Of a stretch of DNA of 64,000 nucleotides, positions 16,374 to 24,058 are shown piece after piece (the first letter of the stretch is position 1; every line of letters starts with the position of its first letter). The position numbers and the translations under genes were made by a program. Location of the stretch: assembly GCA_964465355.1 (NCBI GenBank), contig CAYXJZ010000002.1, positions 22,672 to 86,671 of the forward strand. The letters run 5' to 3'. This DNA is from JAABTL01 sp964465355 (GTDB taxonomy: Bacteria; Deinococcota; Deinococci; Deinococcales; Trueperaceae). The notes beneath the pieces were generated by a model. That model searched no databases. It worked only from the letters and a program-made list of their open reading frames with translations, and was not told the DNA's origin.

Positions 16374-17365
16374 GCCACCCCCACGCCTGGGCCACCGCCT
16401 TGGCGCAGCTGCGCAGCCGCCGGCCCGTCCTCGCGCTCGGCAACTTCGACGGCGTGCATCTCGGCCATCGCCGGCTGCTGTCCTTGGCCAGGCAACGCGC
16501 CGATCAGCTGGCCGCCCCGCTGCTCGTGCTCAGCTTCTTCCCACCGGCCAAGGTGCTCTTCGGCGGCGCACCCTACCTGAACAGCGCCGACGAGAAACGG
16601 GCCCTGTTGGCGGAGGTGGGGGCTGACGAGGTGCTCGTCCTTCCCTTCGACCACGAGCTGGCGACCACGCCAGCCGATGACTTCGCGCGGCTGCTCTCCG
16701 AGCTGGCGCCCTGCCTGGTGGTGGTGGGCGAGGACTTCCGCTTCGGTCGGGACCGCGCCGGTGGACTCGACCTGCTGCGGCAGTCGGTGTCGCACCTCGA
16801 GGTGGTGGCGCTGGAGCTGGTCGGTGCAGAGGTGGCCAAGTCAAGCGCCATCCGCGAGGCCCTTGCCGCAGGCGACCTGGGGCGTGCAGAGGCCCTGCTC
16901 GGCGCCCCGTACCGCATCAGCGGCCTGGTGCAGCATGGCGACCGACGTGGGCGGCTGTTGGGCTACCCCACCGCCAACCTGCTCAGCGATGCCCGCAAGG
17001 CGCTGCCGCTCGGCGTCTTCGCCGTGGCGGTGGACACCCCTCAGGGCCGCTACGGCGGCATGGCCAACCTGGGCACCCGCCCCACCTTCCAAGACGATGC
17101 GACGCTGGTCGAGGCGCACCTCTTCGACGCCACGCTGGATCTCTACGATCAGCCCATCACCGTGCATCTGCTCGGTGCGCTGCGCAGTTCCCGGCGTTTC
17201 GACGGTCTTGAGGCCCTGAAGGCCCAACTGGCCCTCGACGAGGTGGCCGCCCGCGAGGTCCTGCAGGGACGCGGTGCGCCGTGGTGGCCGGCTGCTGGCG
17301 CCGCCTCAGCGGCCGCCGAGGTCGGCCTGCCCAGCCAGGACGCCGCGGCGAAGGAACCCCTGTGA
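16370..17365 (+). CDS. ribF: Bifunctional riboflavin kinase/FAD synthetase RibF
   Basis: This 331-residue enzyme converts riboflavin to FMN and then FAD. The N-terminal nucleotidyltransferase domain has LALGNFDGVHLGHRRLL and VVGEDFRFGRDRAG. The C-terminal kinase domain has GRLLGYPTANL and MANLGTRPTF. The start is GTG 16370, overlapping the Nudix gene by 4 nt, and the stop overlaps the methyltransferase gene in the same way. The last 30 residues are an alanine-rich tail. Confidence 0.94.
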   Translation: MSHPHAWATALAQLRSRRPVLALGNFDGVHLGHRRLLSLARQRADQLAAPLLVLSFFPPAKVLFGGAPYLNSADEKRALLAEVGADEVLVLPFDHELATTPADDFARLLSELAPCLVVVGEDFRFGRDRAGGLDLLRQSVSHLEVVALELVGAEVAKSSAIREALAAGDLGRAEALLGAPYRISGLVQHGDRRGRLLGYPTANLLSDARKALPLGVFAVAVDTPQGRYGGMANLGTRPTFQDDATLVEAHLFDATLDLYDQPITVHLLGALRSSRRFDGLEALKAQLALDEVAAREVLQGRGAPWWPAAGAASAAAEVGLPSQDAAAKEPL

Positions 17366-18183
17366 GCCGTCGTCAGCGTCAGGGACGTCCCCCAAGCCCG
17401 GCCAAGGATGCCGGCGCCGCCGAGGATGCCGAGTTGCTCTACGGCCGCCGGGTGGTGGAGGAGGCCTTGCGCAGTGGCCAGGCGGCCCGCGTCTACCTGG
17501 CCTCTGGCATCGAGGCGGCCGCAGAGCGCCGCTTCAAGCAGGCGGCCGAAGCTGCCAGCGTGCCGGTGGAGATGGTCCCCCGCATCCAGCTCGACCAGGC
17601 GGTGCGCACCACGCAGCATCAGGGTGTGGTGGCCGAGGGGCTCAAGCTGGCCTACGCCGACCCGCAAGCCCCCTTCGACCTGGCCCGTGAGCGCGGCGAG
17701 CACCTGCTGCTCGTCTGCCTCGACCACCTCACCGACCCGCGCAACTACGGCGCCATCATCCGCAGCGCAGAGGCGCTCGGCGCCCACGGTGTGGTGAGCG
17801 AGGCAAGACGCAGCGCGCCGCTCTCGGCTGTGGTGGCCAAGACGGCGGCCGGCGCCACCAGCCACCTGCCGCTGCTGCAGGTGGTCAACCTGCCTCGCTA
17901 CCTAGACGAGCTCAAGGACCAAGGCGTGTGGATCTACGGCGCAGCGGCCGACGGCCGCAGCGACCTGCGCAGCGTCGACTGGGACCGCGACCTTGCCCTT
18001 GTCATCGGCGCGGAGGGCGAGGGCATGCGCAGGGTGGTCCGCAGTGCATGCGACGAGGTGGTGGCCATCACCTTGCGCGGGCGCACTTCCTCGCTCAACG
18101 CCTCGGTGGCGGCTGCGCTGTTGGTGCACGAGGCCCTGTCTGCGCGCGACCTGGCAGAGCAGCCTGCCGGCGGGATCGGTTAG
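17362..18183 (+). CDS. rlmB: SpoU-family RNA 2'-O-methyltransferase (RlmB/TrmH-like)
   Basis: This 273-residue SPOUT methyltransferase has an N-terminal RNA-binding domain that includes LLYGRRVVEEAL, typical of RlmB. The knotted catalytic domain has DHLTDPRNYGAIIRSAEALG (motif 1), ALVIGAEGEGMRR (motif 2) and SSLNASVAAALLVHE (motif 3). RlmB methylates G2251 of 23S rRNA; a related tRNA target cannot be excluded. The start is GTG 17362, giving a 4-nt overlap with ribF. Lysine- and arginine-rich residues precede the first domain. Confidence 0.88.
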   Translation: MSRRQRQGRPPSPAKDAGAAEDAELLYGRRVVEEALRSGQAARVYLASGIEAAAERRFKQAAEAASVPVEMVPRIQLDQAVRTTQHQGVVAEGLKLAYADPQAPFDLARERGEHLLLVCLDHLTDPRNYGAIIRSAEALGAHGVVSEARRSAPLSAVVAKTAAGATSHLPLLQVVNLPRYLDELKDQGVWIYGAAADGRSDLRSVDWDRDLALVIGAEGEGMRRVVRSACDEVVAITLRGRTSSLNASVAAALLVHEALSARDLAEQPAGGIG

Positions 18184-18189
18184 CGCAGC

Positions 18190-19440
18190 GTGACCGGGGC
18201 GACGGGCGAGACGCCGCCAGACCCGGCACCGGCCACCACCCGCCGTTCACGTCTGCCTGCCGCCTGGGGCCGCCGCGGCTTCCGTCAGCTGGCGCGGGCC
18301 TGGATCTTCAGCAACACGGCCGACAGCGTCCTGTACCTGATGGCGGCGGTGTGGATCAAGGACCTCAGCGGCTCTGACGCGGCGGCTGGCCTCGCCTTCG
18401 CGGCCATGGGCCTGTCGTCACTGGCCTCGCCCTTCCTCGGGCAGCTCGCCGACCGCCTGCCGCGCCGTCTGCTGATCGTGGTCGCCAACGCCCTGATGGT
18501 GCCTGTGGTGCTGACCCTGCTGTGGGTCACGCCCGATCGCCTTTGGCTGATCTACGCCGTGATCCTGGCCTACGGCTCGGTCGGCTACCTCACGGCGGCC
18601 GCCCAGTCCGGCCTGATCCGCGACCTGCTGCCCGACGAGGAACTAGCCGGAGGCAACGCCATGCTCTCCACCGTCGACCAGGCGTTGAAGCTGATCGCGC
18701 CGCTGCTCGGCACCACCATCTATGCCGTGTACGGCCCTCAGGCGGTGGTGTACTTCACCGTCACCTTCTTCCTGATCGCAGGCCTACTGCTCTGGGGGCT
18801 GGAGGTGCTGGAGTCGCCACCCACCGCCGCCACAGAACGGCAGGGCTACTGGACGGAGCTGAGCGCCGGCTTCCGTCACATCGCTCGCACACCCGTCCTC
18901 GCGCTCATCGTGGTGGTCATCGCGGTGGGGTTCGGATCGACGGGGCTGGCCAACGTGGCCGTCTTCCCCGCCATGGAACTGGGGCTGGGTGTGCCGGCGG
19001 CCACCCTTGGCCTGTTGGTCAGCCTGCAGGGCATCGGCGCACTCATCGGCGGCGCCACTGCAGCGGGACGCATCGCGGCTTGGGGTGAACGTCGCACCGT
19101 GGCTGCCGGCATCACCATGCTCGGCCTCGGCATCCTCCCGATGACGGGCACCAGCGTTGTGCTGGCGGCCATCGGCCTCATGGTGCTGGGACTTGGGGTG
19201 AGCTGGAGCCTGGTCGCGATGGTGACAGCGCGTCAGCGCCTCACCCCGCCGCAGCTCCAGGGCCGCGCAGCTGGCGCGACGGGTCTGAGCATCAACCTCA
19301 CCGAGACCCTGCTGACGCTGCTCGCCGCAGCCATCATCGGCTTCGTCGACTACCGTCTGTTGATCGTTGGGACGTCGGTCACGGTGCTGGTGGCGGCCGT
19401 CCTGGCGCGGCCTTGGAAGGCTGACGCGCCCTTGGCCTGA
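18190..19440 (+). CDS. MFS transporter, first of a paralogous pair
   Basis: This is a 416-residue major facilitator protein with about 12 hydrophobic helices. The conserved loop GQLADRLPRRLLIV is the MFS motif A position. It starts at GTG 18190, only 6 nt after the rlmB-like gene. It is clearly homologous end to end to the product of 20144-21406: both share RQLARAW, DLLPDEELA, QSGL, FGSTGL and VDYRLLI blocks in the same order. The type resembles the exporters related to MefA and enterobactin exporters, but the substrate is unknown. The regulator between the two copies suggests drug or metabolite export. Confidence 0.8.
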   Translation: MTGATGETPPDPAPATTRRSRLPAAWGRRGFRQLARAWIFSNTADSVLYLMAAVWIKDLSGSDAAAGLAFAAMGLSSLASPFLGQLADRLPRRLLIVVANALMVPVVLTLLWVTPDRLWLIYAVILAYGSVGYLTAAAQSGLIRDLLPDEELAGGNAMLSTVDQALKLIAPLLGTTIYAVYGPQAVVYFTVTFFLIAGLLLWGLEVLESPPTAATERQGYWTELSAGFRHIARTPVLALIVVVIAVGFGSTGLANVAVFPAMELGLGVPAATLGLLVSLQGIGALIGGATAAGRIAAWGERRTVAAGITMLGLGILPMTGTSVVLAAIGLMVLGLGVSWSLVAMVTARQRLTPPQLQGRAAGATGLSINLTETLLTLLAAAIIGFVDYRLLIVGTSVTVLVAAVLARPWKADAPLA

Positions 19441-19471
19441 GTCTCTAGCTCCGAATCTCCCTTCGGGCCTT

Positions 19472-19509
19472 CATGCTAAAGAAGTCTTGCGCAAGACTTC
19501 TTTAGCATG
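19472..19509. promoter_or_regulatory. Perfect 38-bp palindrome, operator and promoter of the ArsR-type gene
   Basis: Bases 19472-19490 are followed without spacer by their exact reverse complement at 19491-19509. The centre holds TTGCGC (19487-19492), which serves as a -35, and TACGCT (19510-19515) lies 17 bp downstream as -10. The palindrome therefore covers the -35 and the whole spacer. The -10 ends 6 nt before ATG 19522. It is the obvious autoregulatory operator of the regulator encoded next. Confidence 0.8.
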
Positions 19510-19521
19510 TACGCTCGCTGC

Positions 19522-20151
19522 ATGACCGACCCGGTGCAGATCAACGACCCGGCACGCATCCGCGCCCTCGCCCACCCGCTGAGGCTTGCCCTGCTCGACC
19601 TGCTCGACGACCTGCCAGAGGCCACCGCCACCGACTGCGCCGCGCGTCTCGGCGAGTCGGTGGCGAGCTGCTCCTTCCATCTGCGGACCCTGGAGCGCTA
19701 CGGCTTCGTCGAGCGCGGCACCCGACGCGGCAAGGAGAAGCCTTGGCGGCTCGTCACCAAGAGCTGGGACGTGCGTCCCGATCCCGACGCGCCGTCCTCC
19801 CCGAATGGCCCATCCACGCTGGGCAGCGGCGCATCGACGCGCGCCATGACCGAGCTGGCGACCATCCTGGTCGGGCGTGAGGCTGAGCGCCTTCGCGCCT
19901 TCATCGCCCAGATCCAGGCCGAGAAGACAGCATGGGTCAACGCCTCGACCATCTCCACCTCCTCCTTCTGGGCCACGGCCGAGGAGACGGCCGAACTCAG
20001 CGAGACGGTGCGCAACCTCAGCGAGCGCTTCCGCGACCGACATGAGGATCCCGCCTCCCGTCCACCAGGGGCACGGAGGGTGAGGCTGTTCGCGACGGTC
20101 AACCCCGACCCGACCGACGAGGTCAGGGACGACGGCGCGGCTGATGGCTGA
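19522..20151 (+). CDS. ArsR-type winged-helix transcriptional regulator
   Basis: This is a 209-residue regulator. Residues 8-80 form an ArsR-type winged helix (IRALAHPLRLALLDLLDD, then SVASCSFHLRTLERYGFVER). The C-terminal half, about 110 residues, is helical with no family I recognise and no cysteine pair of the classic arsenic sensors. I chose ATG 19522, the leaderless position. ATG 19507 would start inside the operator palindrome. It overlaps the downstream MFS gene by 8 nt and probably represses both exporters in response to a small molecule. Confidence 0.8.
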   Translation: MTDPVQINDPARIRALAHPLRLALLDLLDDLPEATATDCAARLGESVASCSFHLRTLERYGFVERGTRRGKEKPWRLVTKSWDVRPDPDAPSSPNGPSTLGSGASTRAMTELATILVGREAERLRAFIAQIQAEKTAWVNASTISTSSFWATAEETAELSETVRNLSERFRDRHEDPASRPPGARRVRLFATVNPDPTDEVRDDGAADG

Positions 20152-21406
20152 GGCGTCGTCCAAGGAGCAGCCAACAGGCGCGTCGGCCCCTGACCAACAG
20201 CCGCGCGCTTCGCGCCGACCGACCGCCTTGCGTCATCCCGGCTTCCGGCAGCTGGCCAGGGCCTGGTTCTTCACCAACGTCGCCGACAGCGCCCTGTTCC
20301 TGTTGGTGGCCGTATGGGTCAAGGACCTCACCGGCTCGGACACGGCGGCCTCGCTGGTCTTCGCCACCCTCGGCCTTGCCGCCCTCGCCTCCCCCTTCAT
20401 GGGCCAGCTCGCCGACCGGCTGCGCCGCCAACGGCTGCTGGTCGTGGCCAACGCGCTGATGGCGCCGACGGTGCTGATGCTGCTGCTGGTGGGCTCCTCG
20501 GCTCAACTGTGGCTGGTCTACGCCGTGATCCTCGCCTACGGCATCGTCGGCCACCTGACCGGGGCCGCCCAGTCCGGCCTGGTCCGTGACCTGCTGCCGG
20601 ACGAGGAGCTGGCCTCCGGCAACGGCCTGCTCTCCACCATCGACCAGTCCCTGCGGCTGCTCTCCCCATTGATCGGCACACTGCTCTACACCCTGCTCGG
20701 CCATCAGGCGGTGGTCGCGTTCACGGCCGCCAGCTTCCTGGTGGCTGCCGTCCTGCTCCTGCGACTGCGCGTCGACGAGTCGCCACCCACCTCTGCCGAG
20801 GAGCGAGGCAGGTACTGGGCGGAGCTTGGCGCGGGCTTCCGGCACCTGCTGAGCACGCCGGCCCTCGGCTTCCTCACGGTGGTGATGGCCGTCGCCTTCG
20901 GCTCGACCGGGCTGGTGAACGTGGCCATCTTCCCCGCGATGGAGCTGGGCTGGGCCGTCCCTGCCGCGATGCTCGGCGTGTTGACCAGCGTGCAGGGCGC
21001 AGGCGCGGTGTTGGGCGGCCTGACCGCCGCGCGCTGCATCGCGCGCCTTGGTGAAGGTCGCACCATCGCCATCGGCGCCTTGCTGCTGGCGCTTGGCTGC
21101 GCCACCTTGGCCGGCGGCAGCCTGGTCGTCGCAGCCGTTGGGATGGCGGTCGGTGGTGTCGGCATCAGCTGGACCCTGGTCGCCTTCATCACCATGCGGC
21201 AGCGCCTCACCCAACCCCAGCTGCAGGGGCGGGTCGCCGCGGCCACCGGCCTGGCCATCAACCTCCCCCAGACCCTGGTGACGATGGCGGCTGCCGCCAT
21301 CATCGGCCTGGTCGACTACCGGCTGCTGATCATCGGCACGGCCGCCCTGTTGTTGGCCACCGCACTGCTCGCACGGCCGTTTCGGACCGGCGCGCCGGTA
21401 GCATAG
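20144..21406 (+). CDS. MFS transporter, second of a paralogous pair
   Basis: This 420-residue MFS protein matches the product of 18190-19440 along its length (RQLARAWFFTNVADSALFL against RQLARAWIFSNTADSVLYL, and the same DLLPDEELASGN and VDYRLLI blocks). About 12 transmembrane helices are expected. It is coupled to the ArsR-type gene by an 8-nt overlap, so regulator and exporter are made together. The duplication probably arose locally, with later divergence of the N-terminal tails. The substrate is unknown. Confidence 0.82.
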   Translation: MAEASSKEQPTGASAPDQQPRASRRPTALRHPGFRQLARAWFFTNVADSALFLLVAVWVKDLTGSDTAASLVFATLGLAALASPFMGQLADRLRRQRLLVVANALMAPTVLMLLLVGSSAQLWLVYAVILAYGIVGHLTGAAQSGLVRDLLPDEELASGNGLLSTIDQSLRLLSPLIGTLLYTLLGHQAVVAFTAASFLVAAVLLLRLRVDESPPTSAEERGRYWAELGAGFRHLLSTPALGFLTVVMAVAFGSTGLVNVAIFPAMELGWAVPAAMLGVLTSVQGAGAVLGGLTAARCIARLGEGRTIAIGALLLALGCATLAGGSLVVAAVGMAVGGVGISWTLVAFITMRQRLTQPQLQGRVAAATGLAINLPQTLVTMAAAAIIGLVDYRLLIIGTAALLLATALLARPFRTGAPVA

Positions 21407-21412
21407 GAGGTC

Positions 21413-23452
21413 ATGGAACCCAGCATCCTCTCCCAGCATCTGCTCGACCTCGCCTTCCTCAGCGATCCGCGGCTGGCGCCGACCCCGGCGGGCAGCCGCC
21501 CGGAGCGCGCCGCCGTGGTGCTCAGCAACGTGGTCGGTGGCGCCCCCGCAGGCGAGGAGGAGAAGGAGCAGCCGCCTCGCTACCGCAGCCGCCTGCAACT
21601 GGTCGACCTGCGCGCCGAGACGGAGGCCTCCGAGCGGCTGCTGGAGCTGACGCAGGGCGAGAAGGACCAGGCGCCACGCTGGTCGCCAGACGGCCACCGG
21701 CTGGCCTTCCGGCGCAGCGTGCAGGACGCCAAGGGTGACTTCGGTCCAGCGCAGCTGGCGGTGCTCGACCTACGCGGCGGAGAGGCCAAGGTGCTGAGCT
21801 CCTTCGCCAACGGCGTGATCGAGCACGCCTGGCTGGACGACGGTCGCCTGCTGCTGCTCTCCACCGGCGACCGCGTCGACGAGGAGAAACGGCGGGGCCT
21901 TGGCCGCACCGTCAACCGCCGCCTGCATCTCGCCGACGGGCGCGGCTTCCTGCCAAGCGGGCCGGTCAGCCTATGGACCGTCGACCTGAAGGGCGGCGGT
22001 GCGCCAGAGCAGCTGTTGGAGCTGCCCGAGTTCACTTCCGCGCTGGCGGTCGCGCCCGATGGCGAGCAGCTCGCCTTCCTCGCCCCGGCGGACGACCGCG
22101 AGTTCGACGAGTTCATGGATCGCCTTTGGCTGCTGCCGCTGCGAGCGGACGGCCAGGCCAAGGACCTCTTGGGCCGCACCATCAGTGCAGGCGGCCTGTG
22201 CTGGTCGCCGGACGGGAAGCGCTTGGCCTGGACCGCCACACCCGACCCCAAGCTCTTCGCCGAGCCCTCCTGCCTGTGGGCGCTCGACCTGGCCTCGGGC
22301 AGGGTCGAGCAGTTGAGCGATGGCGCGGAGCTCTCCCCCTCCTCCGGCGGTGACGCACGGTACGGCGCCCACCCCAACGGCCCGCGCTGGAGCGCCGATG
22401 GCGGGGCCATGTGGGTGATCAACAACGCCGCCGGCCGCAGCGGCCTGGCTCAGGTCGCGTCCCAGCCTGGCGATGGGGCCATGGCGGAGCCGCTGGCCTT
22501 GACCGGCGGCGACCGCGTGGTCACCGCCTTCGACGCCGTGGGCGGCCAGGACGCCGTATGGGCGCTGATGATCGTCGAGACCCCCACCCAGCCGGGCGAA
22601 CTGGTCTTGCGCGCGCCGGACGGCCAGGAGACGCGCCTCTCCGCGGTGAACGACGCCTGGGCGGCCGAGCGCCGACTGCAGCCGGTGGTCGAACGCAGCC
22701 TCACCCGCGAGGACGGCAGCAGCCTCAGCTACTTCCTGCTCAGCCCCGAGCGCCCCCGCGACGACAACGCCATCATCGTGCAGGTGCACGGCGGCCCGCA
22801 CACCAACGACGGCTTCGGCTTCCGCTTCGAGCAGCAGATGCAGGCGGCAGCGGGTTACACCATCGTCTTCGGCAACCCACGGGGCTCGTCTGCCCTCGGC
22901 GCCGAACACGCCACCGCCATGCTGCACGCCTATGGCACGGTGGACGCCGACGACGTGCTGGCCGCGGTGGACCACGCGCTGGCGCAGCATCCCGACCCAC
23001 AAGCCCCCGTGCACCTCACCGGCGGCTCCTATGGCGGCTTCATGACCAACTGGCTGGTGGGGCATACCGACCGCTTCCGCTCGGCCGTCACCCAACGCAG
23101 CATCTGCAACTGGCTGTCCTTCTACGGCACCAGCGACATCGGTCCCTACTTCACCGAGTACGAGGTGGGCGCAGCCCCTTGGCTGGACCTGGAGACCCTG
23201 TGGCGCCAGAGCCCGCTGAGGTACGTGGAGAACGTCACCACCCCCATCCTGGTGCTGCACGCCGAGGAGGACCACCGCTGCCCCATCGAGCAGGCCGAGC
23301 AGTGGTTCAGTGCGATCAAGCGCCTCGGCAAGGCCGAGACCCGGCTGGTGCGCTTCCCTGGTGAGGGGCACGAGCTGTCACGCAGCGGCCGACCGGACCG
23401 GCGCATGCAGAACCTCGACCTGATCCTCGGGTGGTTCCAGGACCATCCCTGA
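21413..23452 (+). CDS. S9-family serine peptidase (acylaminoacyl-peptidase type)
   Basis: This 679-residue prolyl-oligopeptidase-family enzyme has an N-terminal beta-propeller region of about 420 residues with repeated WSPDG motifs. An alpha/beta hydrolase domain follows. The catalytic serine is S539 in GGSYGGFM, the aspartate lies in HAEEDHRCP and the histidine in PGEGHELSRSG. The arrangement fits S9C acylaminoacyl peptidases, which trim N-acylated or oxidised peptides. There is no signal peptide, so it acts in the cytoplasm. AGGAGGT lies directly before ATG 21413, 7 nt after the MFS gene. Confidence 0.9.
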   Translation: MEPSILSQHLLDLAFLSDPRLAPTPAGSRPERAAVVLSNVVGGAPAGEEEKEQPPRYRSRLQLVDLRAETEASERLLELTQGEKDQAPRWSPDGHRLAFRRSVQDAKGDFGPAQLAVLDLRGGEAKVLSSFANGVIEHAWLDDGRLLLLSTGDRVDEEKRRGLGRTVNRRLHLADGRGFLPSGPVSLWTVDLKGGGAPEQLLELPEFTSALAVAPDGEQLAFLAPADDREFDEFMDRLWLLPLRADGQAKDLLGRTISAGGLCWSPDGKRLAWTATPDPKLFAEPSCLWALDLASGRVEQLSDGAELSPSSGGDARYGAHPNGPRWSADGGAMWVINNAAGRSGLAQVASQPGDGAMAEPLALTGGDRVVTAFDAVGGQDAVWALMIVETPTQPGELVLRAPDGQETRLSAVNDAWAAERRLQPVVERSLTREDGSSLSYFLLSPERPRDDNAIIVQVHGGPHTNDGFGFRFEQQMQAAAGYTIVFGNPRGSSALGAEHATAMLHAYGTVDADDVLAAVDHALAQHPDPQAPVHLTGGSYGGFMTNWLVGHTDRFRSAVTQRSICNWLSFYGTSDIGPYFTEYEVGAAPWLDLETLWRQSPLRYVENVTTPILVLHAEEDHRCPIEQAEQWFSAIKRLGKAETRLVRFPGEGHELSRSGRPDRRMQNLDLILGWFQDHP

Positions 23453-23482
23453 CGCCTGAGGAGTGGGCGTCGGCCGCAGATG

Positions 23483-23491
23483 TGTTAAGAT
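23483..23491 (+). promoter_or_regulatory. rpsO promoter, extended -10
   Basis: TGT-TAAGAT at 23483-23491 is an extended -10 element of the same kind as those before murF and gap. Initiation near 23498 would give rpsO a leader of about 120 nt. No strong -35 is visible. Confidence 0.55.
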
Positions 23492-23619
23492 GGCGCGTTG
23501 GGTCGCTCGGTCGGTATCGTCCCATGCCCGGATCCGACCAGGTGCCCGCACATCCTTCCACATCGGTCATCCCCCATGAGCCGTCCCGGGGCAGGCCGAC
23601 CATCACGAGAGGTATCTAG

Positions 23620-23886
23620 ATGATCACCCCCGCCAAGAAGCTCGAGATCGTCGCCAAGTTCGGCCGCGACGACCAGGACACCGGCTCCACCCCCGTGCAG
23701 GTGGCCTTGCTCACCGCGCGCATCGAGGAGCTGTCCACCCACCTGCAGGCCAACCGCAAGGACCACCACGGTCGCCGCGGCCTGCTCACCATGGTCGGCA
23801 AGCGCAAGCGCCTGCTGAGCTACCTCGAACGCACCGACTACGAGGGCTACAAGTCGCTGATCGCCGACCTCGGCCTGCGTCGTTGA
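23620..23886 (+). CDS. rpsO: Ribosomal protein uS15
   Basis: This 88-residue small-subunit protein binds 16S rRNA early in assembly. It is complete and of normal length. Signatures: DTGSTPVQVALLTARI, LSTHLQANRKDHHGRRGLL and MVGKRKRLLSYL. It is followed by pnp, the classical arrangement. The leader of about 120 nt could hold an S15 autoregulatory structure, as in other bacteria, but I did not identify one. Confidence 0.97.
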   Translation: MITPAKKLEIVAKFGRDDQDTGSTPVQVALLTARIEELSTHLQANRKDHHGRRGLLTMVGKRKRLLSYLERTDYEGYKSLIADLGLRR

Positions 23887-23966
23887 GGCCGATGCCGGTC
23901 CCCGTCGTTCGTCGCCCCCGCTGGGCGCCGGACGCTGCGGACCGGCCCATCGAACGTGTTTCCGCG

Positions 23967-24008
23967 GGCCAGGTGAGCGCCGTCGCTGACGCGGCGGGTC
24001 GCCTGGCC
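23967..24008 (+). promoter_or_regulatory. Long hairpin in the pnp leader
   Basis: GGCCAGGTGA at 23967-23976 pairs with TCGCCTGGCC at 23999-24008 (one G-T pair), and an inner CGCCG/CGGCG helix extends the stem. It sits between rpsO and pnp. In several bacteria an RNase III-cleaved hairpin in this spot mediates pnp autoregulation, so the same role is plausible here. Confidence 0.5.
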
Positions 24009-24027
24009 TGTGAAGTATCGAGTCACC

Positions 24028-24051
24028 GGCACCTCAGATGGTGCCCTGAGG
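24028..24051 (+). promoter_or_regulatory. Two mutually exclusive hairpins at the pnp ribosome-binding site
   Basis: Hairpin A pairs GGCACC (24028-24033) with GGTGCC (24040-24045). Hairpin B pairs CCTCAG (24032-24037) with CTGAGG (24046-24051). They share bases and cannot form together. The Shine-Dalgarno sequence TGAGGAG is 24047-24053, so B hides it and A leaves it free. This is a candidate translational switch. Confidence 0.45.
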
Positions 24052-24058
24052 AGCGAAC

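Noticed and set aside
19507..19521. ATG 19507 as start of the ArsR-type gene
   Set aside because: It lies inside the operator palindrome and upstream of the -10. ATG 19522 fits the leaderless spacing seen in neighbours.
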